Source: Dermatophagoides farinae (Eukaryota > Arthropoda > Arachnida > Sarcoptiformes > Pyroglyphidae). Taken from it: a stretch of 64,000 nucleotides of DNA. Position 1 is the stretch's first letter. Each line of letters begins with the position of its first letter. Under the pieces are notes generated by a model, which saw nothing but the letters and a program-made list of their open reading frames with translations, had not been told where the DNA came from and did not search any database. Of the stretch, positions 11,212 to 22,840 are shown in pieces. The stretch lies in the NCBI RefSeq assembly GCF_024713945.1, contig NC_134677.1:7834001-7898000 (forward strand), given 5' to 3'. A program made the position numbers and the translations under genes.

Positions 11212-14200
11212 GATTCTGTTTTTTGTTTGTTTTATTTTGCAGTTTTTTTCTCTTTTGTAATTGTTGTTTCTATGTAGAATCTTTTGAAGATAAAAAAAAA
11301 TTGGAAATTAAATTTTTTTTTTTGAGAGAGAAAGATGATTTCATCAATAACACAACACATACACAAATGGGAAATAATTTAATTCAGATCATTTGAATAA
11401 TACACTCATACAAAAAACTTTTTCAAAACTGTTGCTGCTAATTATTTCAAAAACTGATGAACTTTTTCTTCTCTTTTCCTATTTTGCCATATATAACTCT
11501 TATATTTTTTTTTCTTCTTGCTCATTTGTTGATTGAGGAAAGTAAAAAATAAAAATAAAATTAAAACTATCGATGATTATGATGACGACGGTGTGCTACG
11601 ACGACGACGACGACGATCATCAATTGCATACACACAGACATACACAAGATACTTTGCCATAGTTGTCGTCGTCGTCGTCGGCTAACTAAAAAAATCGGCG
11701 TGGATCATCATCATCACCATCATCGACGAGTGATATTTCCATTCACAATTCATGTAATGTTGGAGTTTGCGCTCTTTGTGTTTTTTTTTTTTTTTTGGTT
11801 AACAAGAAAAAAGAAAAAATCTTTTAGCTGGAATCTCTTTGTATATTTTAGTATGTTATAAATGTGCACAAATTTTTCTCAACTTGATGATGATAATAAT
11901 GATCATCATCATCATGATAATGTATGGTGATGGTAAAAAAAAAATCAAAGCTCTTTGTATATAAATGATGGCCATATATACCTACACACACACACATATG
12001 CAACATGCTGATATTATTTTATCGAGAACAGAAAAAAAATGGGCAAAGAGAAAAATAGATGGGGAGGAAAAGAGGGAAACATTCAACAAACACATCCAGA
12101 TACACCGATAACAAATAGTTTGTGAATGCAACGTGTCAACGTTACAAAATTTTAAAAAATTAAAAAAAAATCAATCGATTCAATGGTAATTTCAATTTAA
12201 AGAAAGTGAAAAAAAAATTCTGTTTTGTATAACCGAAAATGATTTCTATTTTACTTGGTATTTTTACTTTGATCTATTTTTTTCCACATAGTTCACACTC
12301 ATGGTGTTATTTTATGGATAAACGAAAGAGATGATGATATAGGAGGCTAACCAGCACCAGATATATATAAACACACACACACTCCACATTCACATACAAA
12401 AAGTCGACAGTAATCGAATATGAATCAGCAGAAAATTTTAATCAAACGTTATTATATTTGCATTAGTGGTGTGCGATATATTTGCCTTAAAACTTTGTCA
12501 AAGTTATAGCAAATGGATATGTGTGATCATCATCATCATCATTCATTTATTCATCCATCTGCTATATTTAAATTGAATCGACTAAAATAAATTAATCAAT
12601 TGATTGATTGATAAATAAAGGTGAATAAAGACACAACCACACACACACAGATCGATACAAATGATATTTTGAAGAAAAAAAAGAAGTGGCTAATTTTTCA
12701 AGTTGATTAACCGTAATCAGCCTTGATATACTAGTGGTTATTATTCATCAGTTTCACACATTATAAGGATAAAAAAACTATTTTTTTCCATTACTAAATG
12801 ACATGACATACCTTTTTATTTTTTGCTGGATGAAGCCAAAAAAAAAACGAATTCCAATGTTAAACACACAAAACGGTTATTCAATTGAATAACATTTCAA
12901 AATGTTTTGATGAATTATTCTGATAATATATACTAAAGACAAACGAAAATCAATGTTAGAATTTTAATATTTATATTAATAATCGCCATTATGGAAACTT
13001 ACTTGTGTAATTTATAAATTGAAATCGATATGAAACAAGACAACAATCTCACATGATATAAATTCATCAATCTGGTGTTTTGTTATTGTTGATTGGTGAT
13101 CTGTGAAATCGAAAAAAAAATGATTACTCAATTGAACAACAACCATGAACAAATAATAATAATCAATTTAAATTGACAAACATACAGAAACTTTTTTCGT
13201 CTCACACTATATACTACTTATATTTATTTTTTCATAATTAAATTGTCTAACAAGGAAACAAAATGCAACGAAAACAAAATTTCATCCATTTATCCAATCA
13301 ATCGATCCATGCAAACAAACAAACAAAAAGAAAAGAAAACATAATAATTTTACCTTAGATGAATTTGTTGTTGTTGTTATCGTTGTGTTGAAATCGAACA
13401 TATAACAAAAACGTAGGATATGATGATGATGATAATTTGTGTGTATGATTGCTAGGTTCAAGTATTTTTTTTACCTTCAAATAAATTTGAATTTGATGAC
13501 TAATTCTTTCGACGACAACAACAACAACAATATAATGACAACGAATATGAAATAAAACACATCAACTGCACAAACAAACAAAAAATTACATATATCACAC
13601 AACAATAAAACAAAATTGAACAAAATCGAATTGTGTCGATCAATGTGTTTATTATATTTTTTTTAAAGATAGAACGAAAAAGTTTCTCAAATATAATGAT
13701 GATGATGATGATGGACAGTTCGATCACCAATCGAAAAAAAAATCAAAACAAAATCACATAATCAAAACAACACCGATATGTGTAGCAGCAGCAGCAGATG
13801 ATGATGATGAATATTTACCAAAAAAAAAAGAAAATTCTAAATTAGCCAAAATGAAATTCGAATTCACACTATGATGGACTGAATTATAAATATTTTGCTT
13901 GGACTTATGATGATGATTATGAAAAAAAAAATTAGAATTATCGATGATAATTATAAAAATGTTGAGGATTGTTGTTGTTGTTGTTTTCTTGAGTAAAATT
14001 ATCATGAAATTATAAAGAAAAAAAAAATTTTCGACCAACAAAACCGAAACGAACAAATCAGCTTAAAACACACATATACACACACAATTGTGCACAAACA
14101 GCAGTAAATGGCTCGCAAGCATAAAACAGAGTATGTCCTGTTCATAGAAGATAGTACAAAAAAAACACAGTGTATATTTTGTAATTGCAAACTCATTTCA

Positions 14201-15600
14201 TCATCACGACGATTGACTGCAGCAGTATACTACACTACACAATGATAGTGAAAGTTTTATACACACACGGGGGAAAGGAAGCTGCCTACACCGCTGCTAG
14301 CATTTTTACCAATACATACGCATGCTCTTAATACATGTTTTTGTTGAATAACTGGCGCCATCTTTTATACAAACAAAAAAATAAACAACAACAAAATATT
14401 ACATTGTATTTGATTAGGACTTTTAATCTTTTTTTCAATTTAAAGTTTGTTCGGTAAAAATAAACAAAAAAAAAAAAAAATCGGAAATTGAAAAAAAATT
14501 TAGATATTCCAATATTGGAAATCTGAAATTTTTTTTTCATCGTATCTCTATTTGGATTCATTTTTAATGAAGTTATAATAGCCGGAATATATGCTGCCAC
14601 CATCATCATCATCATTATTCTTGTATTTATATAGAATCCATGTATCCAAAAAAGAAAAAAAAATTAGTTCAATGTCTGTCGGTTTTATATAGAAAAAAAA
14701 TCACCAATACACCAATTCCTTCATCATCATCAGCTGGTGTATAATCATTTTGTATTGTTGTTTATATATTCTTCATCAACGCACACACACACACACTTAT
14801 TCTTGATTCTTGTAAATTCTTTTGGCTATTTAAACATTTATATATATTATATCAATCAATCAGTCACCCTATAACAAACAAAAAAAACAAATCCATTTTT
14901 TTTTCGGTATAAAATTTTTTTATTATGCTCGGACATCAACCTTGTGAAAAGTGAGATTTGTTTTTTGTTTTTGTTTTGTTTAAATTTTCAATTTGTGCAA
15001 TAATAAATATACACAATTCTTCTGTTCACGGTTTATAAAAAAAATCAATTCGACATTGCAAAACATTTTTTTTTTATTAAATTTATATAGGAGGATTTCA
15101 TCATCATCATCATTCAAACCAGAAAGGAAATTTCTTTTCCTTTCTCTCTCACACACGCACATACACATCTTCATTTCTCACTCGCATGCATGTTCTGTCT
15201 GTTATATATATAGAATGATGATGATTCTTCATAGAGTGTACATGAATTAAGCTTGAGCACGTGCTTCATTTGTGTGTGTGTGTGTTTGTGTTTGTGTGTT
15301 TATTTGCGGTTTTTTTTTGTCTTCCAATGCAATAATAAACACACTCAGTTTGTGTTTCAACAACACAACATAACAAACAAAAAAACCGAATAAAAAGATA
15401 AACAACAAGAAAACATATAATCAAATCAAATTATTTTAATAATATTCGAACGAAAAAATCATTTTCATTCATTTAAAATCAGTCAATTCAAATTTATAAA
15501 CGTCAAACCGAATTATATTTTCTTTATCTTTCTCTTTCTCTCTGGTGAATCATTCCATTTTTTTTTGTCTCATCATTATTTATCTTCAGGAAAAACAAAA
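11212..15600. other. Head-to-head intergenic region, USP10 (-) and SAM synthetase (+)
   Basis: The 4.4 kb contain the 5' regions of both divergent genes. It holds a CG-rich triplet pair at 11598-11680, (CA)n tracts and many A-runs up to about 14.6 kb. A less repetitive, more GC-balanced block at about 14200-14365 includes, on the - strand, TATAAAAGATGGCGCC (about 14349-14368), which resembles a TATA element next to a YY1/Pho-like AAGATGGCG core. A TTTATCTTCAG just before the SAM synthetase ATG could be the acceptor of a 5' UTR intron. I see no coding exon. Confidence 0.5.
11598..11680. repeat. Inverted (CGA)n/(TCG)n triplet pair
   Basis: A (CGA)6 tract at about 11598-11616 faces a (TCG)5 tract at 11666-11680. 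The arms can pair over about 15 bp with a spacer of about 50 bp. It lies about 400 bp upstream of the USP10 ATG and is one of the few CpG-dense patches of the window. Confidence 0.7.
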
Positions 15601-17144
15601 ATGTCTAGCATGCAAGAAGATTCAATCTATTTAAATGGTGATTCATCTCCTGACCAGATTAATGGTAATGGTGATGGTCATGATCCACATGAAGATTCAT
15701 TTTTATTTGCATCAGAATCTGTTGGTGAAGGACATCCAGGTATTTGTCATTTTTTTCTGATTTTATTTAATAAATTAAATGTTTTTATTTTTTTTTGTAG
15801 ACAAGATGTGTGATCAGATTAGTGATGCCATTCTTGATGCATATTTAACAGTGGATCCAAATGCCAAAGTTGCTGCTGAAGTGGCCACCAAATCAAATTT
15901 GATATGCGTATTCGGTGAAATAACATCATCGGCAACTATCAACATTGAAGATGTTGTTCGTAATACTGTCAAACGAATTGGTTATGATTCAATTGATAAA
16001 GGTTATTTAATTTGATAACTGAGTTGATGATAATTTGTTCTCTTTTGTGTGTGTGTGTCTGTATCACTAATCACTAATCCTTTTTTTTTGTATCATCATT
16101 TTAGGTTTTGATTATCGTACTTGTGAAATCAAAATGGCTTTAGAAAATCAAAGTCCAGAGATTGCTTCGGGTGTTCACGTAAATCGTCGTGAAGAAGAAT
16201 TAGGTGCCGGTGATCAAGGACTCATGTTTGGCTATGCTACCGATGAAACAGAAGAATTTATGCCTTTAACGGTAGTATTGTCACATAATTTGAATAAAAA
16301 AATTGCTGAACTTCGTCGTAATGATGTTTTTCCATGGGCTCGAGCCGATAGCAAGACTCAGGTTACATGTGAATATCGTTTTCACAATGGATCAGCTGTA
16401 CCAATTCGTGTTCATACGGTTGTTGTTTCGATTCAACATTCTGAATCAATTACATTGATTGAACTTCGTAAAGAAATCCTGGAAAAAGTTATCAAAGTGG
16501 TGATTCCTTCGAATTATTTGGACGATGAAACTATTTATCATATTAATCCATGTGGAAATTTTATTATTGGTGGGCCAGCTTCCGATGCTGGTCTTACTGG
16601 TCGTAAGATCATTGTCGATACCTATGGTGGTTGGGGTGGCCATGGTGGTGGTGCATTTTCTGGCAAAGATCCAACCAAAGTTGATCGATCAGCTGCTTAT
16701 GCTGCTCGTTGGGTAGCTAAATCACTAGTACATGCCGGTCTTTGTCGAAGATGTTTGGTACAGGTGTCATACGCAATTGGCATTGCACAACCATTGTCAA
16801 TAACGGTATTTTCATTCGGTACATCTCGTTTGACACAAAAACAATTGGTACAAGTTGTCAATGAAAATTTTGACCTACGACCTGGCATCATTATCAGGTA
16901 ACTGATTCAAAACATACATTCAATTCGGATTTATTAACCTAATTATCACATTTTTTTGTGTTTATATCTCTATAGAGATCTTAAATTGAATAGACCAATC
17001 TATGAACAGACATCTTGTTATGGACATTTTGGCCGTAAAGAATTTCCATGGGAATGTCCAAAACAGCTCAACCTAAAATCAGTGAAATCATCATTGAATG
17101 GTAATTATCCAACAAATGGAAATGGCAATTATAATCATCACTGA
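15601..17144 (+). CDS. Sam-S: S-adenosylmethionine synthetase (methionine adenosyltransferase)
   Basis: Makes S-adenosylmethionine, phosphate and diphosphate from methionine and ATP (EC 2.5.1.6) in the cytosol; it supplies the methyl donor. Exons 15601-15739, 15801-16001, 16105-16897 and 16976-17144 join in phase to 433 aa. Family motifs are intact: GHPDK (44-48, split by intron 1 between P and D), [15 protein letters not shown] (147-161), and GGGAFSGKD (293-301) followed by [14 protein letters not shown]. The ending [19 protein letters not shown] and FPWE also fit. The human MAT2A enzyme is about 395 aa; the extra length is a polar Asn/Gly/Asp-rich N-terminus and a Ser/Asn/Gly tail after PKQLN. 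The ATG is preceded by AAAAACAAAA, a good arthropod start context. Introns are 61, 103 and 78 bp. RER1 follows on the same strand after 719 bp. Confidence 0.98.
16966..16979 (+). promoter_or_regulatory. Palindrome over the last splice acceptor of the SAM synthetase gene
   Basis: ATCTCTATAGAGAT is a perfect 14-bp palindrome whose inner TATAG holds the AG of intron 3 (exon 4 starts at 16976). As RNA it can fold into a 5-bp stem with the splice site in a UAUA loop. The UAUAGAGA here differs by one base from the UACAGAGA core methylated by METTL16-type enzymes in other animals' SAM synthetase transcripts. A role here is speculation. Confidence 0.35.
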
Positions 17145-17388
17145 TATCTAATGATGATGATTAATGTTTACGAGAAAAACGAAAATGAAATTTTTCAGCA
17201 TATATTTAGGTCATCTTTGAATATTTTATTTCAAACAAAACAAAACAAAACAAAAAAAACATGCACTCAATTATATTTACTAAACACATAAATGCAAAAT
17301 GCACGTTTCAATTTAGACATATTAAACAAAATGAATGAAATTTGATGGGCATTTTTTTTCTCCTTCTTTCAATTCAATATATATTAAC

Positions 17389-17398
17389 AATAAATAAA
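17389..17398 (+). terminator. Overlapping polyadenylation signals
   Basis: Two overlapping AATAAA hexamers about 245 nt past the SAM synthetase stop; the most likely 3' end of that transcript. Confidence 0.5.
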
Positions 17399-17505
17399 TA
17401 TTGCATTCGATTCATATATATTTTATGATGATCAATGATTGATTTGTAAAAAAAATTAGAAAGAATCGTTTATCAATTGATTTGAAAAAAAAAATTAAAA
17501 GAATT

Positions 17506-17549
17506 TCATGTCAACTATTTCATAGTCACTGTGTAAATAGTTGACATGA
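17506..17549. repeat. Perfect 15-bp inverted repeat (hairpin)
   Basis: TCATGTCAACTATTT at 17506-17520 and its exact complement at 17535-17549 enclose a 14-nt loop. It sits about 110 bp past the poly(A) signals of SAM synthetase and about 315 bp before RER1. It has no T-run typical of a bacterial terminator, and this is eukaryotic DNA. It may be a 3' processing or RNA-structure element, or a remnant of a transposon end. Confidence 0.8.
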
Positions 17550-17863
17550 TGATTGGTTTGCTTCATATGATATCAACATCCAAGCGGTATACGCGTCAAC
17601 GTTACGTGTGTTAAGAGAGAATTTTCTTTTCTTCTTTTTTTTACATTAAATTTCTTTTTTTAGAACCATTAAGTCTGGTCCAAATTCTATCGATTTTTTT
17701 TCTCTTCTTTCTTTGGCTTTTCATGAGTTTGGGTTGAACTTTTCCAAATTATTATTATCTAAATGTTATGAAACATTCAACTTGATAATAATATTTGTCA
17801 TCCATTTGTCGAATTCATTGTTGTTGTTGTTGTTGTTGTGAATATACGAAACAAAAAAAAATC

Positions 17864-19640
17864 ATGAATGACTTTGACGATCCATCAACGAATTCTGGTT
17901 CATCGTCCAAATTTTTCGTTACATTAAGCCGGGTATTATCATCATCATGTTTTCTATCGCCTTTTTTTTGTTTCTAATCATTTTTGTTTTCTTTCTTGAT
18001 ATTTAAATACAGAAATATCAAGCATTACTTGATTATTCTACGCCTCATGTTGCATATCGATGGGTTAGTAGTCCATTTTTTTTGTTGTTGTTGTACTAAC
18101 CAGAATATTCTCATTGTTTTTATAGGTATTTACAGCAATCCTATTGTTAATTTTCATGTGTCGTGTGATTATTTATCAAGTATGTGGAATTTTTTTTGTT
18201 GTTGTTGATTATAAAAAAGTGACCATTTTTAAATTACAGGGATTCTATATAGTTACATATGCATTGGGCATATATTATCTCAACATGTTAATAGCCTTTT
18301 TAACTCCAAAAATTGATCCTGCTATTTATGATTTCGAAGGTAATCTTTCATATTGTTGTTGTTTGATGAATGAAACAGATTCTATTCATGTTTTTTTTTC
18401 TCATTTGATCAATAGATGAAGGACCATCGTTGCCCACATCGGCTAATGAAGAATTTCGGCCATTCATTCGACGTTTGCCTGAATTTAAATTCTGGTATTT
18501 AGTTTTTTTTCTAGTTAATTATAATTTATGAAATTGTAATATATTTTTGTATCACACACAGGTATTCATCGACAATAGCAACATTAATTTCATTGATCTG
18601 TACGTTCTTTGAATTTTGCAACATACCAGTATTTTGGCCTATATTGTTGCTCTATTTTATCATATTGTTCTGCATAACAATGAAACGACAAATCAGAGTA
18701 TGGATAAAAAAGTTTTTCTCTCTCTTTCTGATTTTAGTTTATTGATTAATTCAATGATGTGTTTATTTTTTTCCATTCATATATTCTTATAGCATATGAT
18801 TAAATATCGTTATTTGCCTTGGACTCGTGGTAAAACTCGTTATACGGGCAAAGAAGATACCGGAAAAGTTTATATAAAGTGAGCGACATTGAATGAAAAA
18901 AAAATATGTTTTGTGTAACCTTGATGTATGATGGTGAGATTTAATGATTCTTATTATTATTATTATTATTGATGATGATGATGATGATGATGATGAAAAA
19001 TGGTTCGAGAATAACTACTACCTACCTACCTATCAACCTTTCTGCTACAACTGTTTCATAAGAAAAAAAAAATTGGAATATTTTCCTGGTTGAATAATAT
19101 TCCTTATCCGGTTTACTTTCAAAAACTTCGCTTGTACACATAAACAGACACAATTAATCAAAGTGATCGAAAAATCAAATGAAACTCGAAAAAGAAAATG
19201 TACATTATCTGTCCATATATGTATTTGTTCATTCAATATCCAATTGTTTTAGTGAATAGATTTAATCTATATCTAACCATTGTAGTTTTTTTTTAAATAA
19301 AAATATTATGTTTCCATTAAACAAAACAAAACAAAACAAAAAAAAGGAGTTAGCGTAATTGGCAAAAAAAAATCAAAAATTTTCCACCCACTATATACCA
19401 TATTACGATTGTTACATTTTACAACTGAACTAATTTTTTTTTCTGTTTTCATTCAATTTCTTCTTCTTCTTTTTTTTCTCATTTTGTCAATATTGACATT
19501 GATCAATCTATCACAGTAGCAATTCATCATCCACTGCACCATTGATCAACGCGGCAATTCCACCGGCTGTCTTTCAACCAATTTCAAACAACAACAACAA
19601 CAGCAGCAACAGCAACATCAAAATAATTCCAACCGATTAA
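17864..19640 (+). CDS. Rer1: RER1, Golgi-to-ER retrieval receptor
   Basis: Multi-pass protein of the early Golgi that returns escaped ER membrane proteins and unassembled subunits in COPI vesicles. Exons 17864-17932, 18013-18063, 18126-18179, 18240-18339, 18416-18494, 18562-18697 and 18793-18878 join in phase. Family signatures are clear: [86 protein letters not shown] and [14 protein letters not shown]. Four membrane segments fall in exons 3, 4 and 6. Two ends are possible. Reading on from exon 7 gives TGA at 18880 and 192 aa, close to the human 196. Using the strong GTGAGC donor at 18879 and the acceptor before 19517 adds an eighth exon, 19517-19640, whose phase and frame fit, for 232 aa with a Ser/Asn-rich tail. 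Internal introns are 60-95 bp. Confidence 0.96.
19296..19301 (+). terminator. Possible poly(A) signal for the short RER1 form
   Basis: AATAAA about 415 nt past the TGA at 18880 and inside the putative last intron. It would serve the unspliced, 192-aa version. Confidence 0.3.
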
Positions 19641-19737
19641 ACAATGTGAAAAGGTGACCATAATGACCATCAATTTATTCATTCAAGGCAACAAAATTAT
19701 CACAATCATCATCAACATAAGCAATTTAAATATGAAG

Positions 19738-19743
19738 AATAAA
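19738..19743 (+). terminator. Possible poly(A) signal for the long RER1 form
   Basis: AATAAA about 98 nt after the TAA at 19638-19640, well placed for the eight-exon transcript. Confidence 0.4.
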
Positions 19744-19950
19744 TATAAAAACGATCCAAACCGGATGAGATTATATTTAAATTCAAATTATTAATTCTTC
19801 AGCCCCCCTCAAAAAAAATCAACATCAAACATCAAACATAATTTATAATAACTATAACTATTGTAAATTTGAATCCAATTCTTCTTTGTTTTTTAATGCG
19901 AAAAAAAAATTCTAAACTTCCACCACCACCACCACCACCACCACCATCCA

Positions 19951-19984
<34 letters not shown>

Positions 19985-20363
19985 GAACACTTTTTTTTCC
20001 TACCCATTAATTTTCTTAAAAATTTCGGCTTTTTTCACACACACACACACACACACAAATTCATCAATATATAGTTGATTATCATAGAAAATCTTTTTCA
20101 TTTTTAAATTTATTTTTTATTTTTTATTTGTGATTAAAATTTATCTTCATCTTGTCATTTGAATTTTTCGTTACACATCGTGTGTTAATATGTATGATGA
20201 TGATGTTGATGATAATTAGCGCTTTAGGCTTGTTTGGCTTGTTTGTTTGTTATATGGATGGACCACCCGAGAAACATATTAATAAATGTGTGTGTGTGTG
20301 TGTGTGTATGAAAACCAATACCGATGCGAAATGATGATCATCATGATCATCATTTATATTAAA

Positions 20364-20383
20364 CCGCCAACGTTGTTTGGCGG
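20364..20383. repeat. GC-rich inverted repeat, E2F-like half sites
   Basis: CCGCCAA and TTGGCGG form 7-bp arms around a 6-bp spacer. The right arm within TTTGGCGGG resembles the E2F consensus, and the left one is its mirror. GC-rich arms like this are rare in the window. Confidence 0.6.
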
Positions 20384-22629
20384 GTTGTTCCTTTTTTTTC
20401 TTTCATTTTTTTTTACAGAATCTTCATCATTTTCTTCTTCTTTCTACTTTGAACATATCGGTTTCTTTAGTGATGATGGTCAATGTTGTTTGTGAATTAT
20501 GTAATAGATCGAATAATAATTGTCATTATTGGTAAGAAGAAAAAAAAATATACGAATAGGCCGCCAATAAAGTAGAGAAACGTTTCGAAAATTGGCTTTT
20601 TTTTGAAAATTTATGTTTGGTCATTTGTTTAGTCACTCTCTCTCTCTCTCTCTAACTTTTTGTTCGTTAGTCGTAAGTAAATGGTAAATATCTCTTCTTC
20701 ATTGTGTCATCGTTGTCGTTTTTCCTTTTTTTTTGTTTGTTTGTTTGTCTGATATTCGGCTATTTGTGAATTATATTATTATTACCATACATTATTATTA
20801 TAGATTGAAATCCATAATCTATCCATATTGTATCATCTCTCATCTCTTTCTCAAAAAGAAAAAAATGAAATGGAAAAAAAATTCTGGTGGATCTCCTTTT
20901 TTTTCTCTCTCTCTCCCTCTCTCTACATTAAACATCTTTATCATCATCATCATCATTGAATAATGAAAAATTAAAATTACACGCACACACACACACACAT
21001 ACAAATGGAATGAGTGAAACATAACAACAACAACAACGGCGATGATTATGATTTTCATTTTTTTTTTCTATCATTTCATAATGACCACAATAGTGTTTTG
21101 TCGAGTGATAATAATAATAATGATAGAGTTGTAATGAAAGACTTTGATTTTTTTTTTTTTTTTTTTTTTGGTCACCGATTCATTTCGGTTACATAATTCT
21201 GTTTTCTGTATGTGTGTGTAGTGGCCATGAATGAAATGAAATGAAAATGGAGAATAAAATAGACAATGCACACACGCACAAACATTTCCATTAATAATAA
21301 TGCCAATACAGTAATAATAATATACAAGGATTGATTAAGATAAACGGCCATTCGACAATAGACAATCAATGCGGTAAATGGCCATAAAAGTTTGCCATTT
21401 ATTATTACATTTATAAGAAAATTTTTTTTGTGGATAATTTCGATTGATGACCATTTTTTTATTATTATTATCAACACCATTATCATCATCATCATCATCA
21501 TCTATATCGTTTATTTATTTTTACGAATGAAAATCATATCATCATCATCATCATCTATATATACTTTGAATGTATTGAACGGATTGTGGAATAGTCGACA
21601 ATTCGTTTGGTTTCATGTACCAGATTCTAGAATTCAACATCACACACACACACACACACAGGAACACTAATGATGACATATGACGAATATAATATGATTT
21701 TCAATGTAATTTTAACAAAAAAAAAAAGAAAAAGAAAAAACATTTGAAAATCCAACATTATATATGGTCAACAATATTTTATTTCGAACGTGTGAGTGTG
21801 TGTGTGTGTGTGTGTCTGTGTCGTATCCTGTCGCCGTTTGTGTCTACATCATAATCATCGTCATCATCATCATCATCATCATCGATTTTCGGAATGGACA
21901 ATACGTGAACATCGTCAATCTTTTTCTAATAAATCGATTATTATTTTGTTGTACTGGTGGTGGTGGTATGTTTGTCAATATTGTTGTATCGCGATAAAGC
22001 TTGATCCTAAATCGGATAAAAGACAAGAGAGAAAGAGAGAGAGAAAAACGTCAGATAGTTTGCATTAATCGTTTTTTATTATCATTTTAGAGAAAAAAAA
22101 ATTTCGTATAAAATACGTGTCACGCAAAGATGAAATATATCTCTTTTTTTTTGATTCTCACATTTTTTTGATTCTTTCATTTTTTTCATGTTGTTGTTGT
22201 TGTTGTTGAATTCTCGTTTATTGGCTGTGGAGAGAAAACAGAAAAAAAAGATATTAGGTATCTAAACAGAAAAAAAAATGGAATAGAATGGAATTAGAAT
22301 ATGTTTCAACGTTACTGAAATATAAATGATGATGATGATGATGATGATATCCGACGACCAACGACCAACAACCAAATGACAATGGCATTCATATGGATTT
22401 TTTTTTACGGAAATCAAATTGAAACAAATTGGTTAAAGAGCCTTTTTTTTATTTCGTTGCCTGTTTCCAAAACTATATGTATATTATTCTTCATAAGAAA
22501 ATAACGTCGATGTTGTGATGATTATTATTATTATCCAATTATGATTGCTGTTGTCGTTGTGCTGTTGTCGTTGTTGTTGTATAAATTTTTATTTATGAAA
22601 TTGTCGTTTTGGTTTTGAGTTTTTCTTCT

Positions 22630-22840
22630 TGGTTAAAGTTTTCCCCCCCCCCAATTCTACTGCAATGCAACCGTCGGACATTACATATCCATCGAAAATA
22701 TCGGACACAAACATTCAGCCAATTCATTTCAGCCATTCTTTTTCATGATGAAACATGACACGACAGCCAATATATTCCAAATCGATGGATTCAGTTTTCA
22801 TTGTATGTGAATCATCATATAATAAATTTTGATATTAATA
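22630..22840. other. Complex, non-repetitive block in the gene-poor region
   Basis: This block stands out from its microsatellite surroundings. It starts with a C9 run and on the + strand has an open frame reading about PNSTAMQPSDITYPSKIS, then NIQPIHFSHSFS, before TGA near 22747. The same frame is open again after the stops. AATAAA signals lie near 22820-22840. Neither protein family nor RNA type is recognised. It could be a conserved regulatory element, an exon or a decayed gene. Confidence 0.25.

Larger units (their letters stand above)
17145..17863. other. SAM synthetase 3' region and RER1 upstream region
   Basis: Holds the 3' UTR with an (AAAAC)n tract at about 17233-17255, overlapping AATAAA signals at 17389-17398, the hairpin at 17506-17549, and the RER1 5' region with a (TTG)n tract just before its start. 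No further gene is seen. Confidence 0.6.

Noticed and set aside
12137-22312. TCAACGTTAC seen three times (about 12137, 17596, 22306)
   Set aside because: Partly self-complementary and only 10 bp; flanks do not match, so no repeat family can be claimed.
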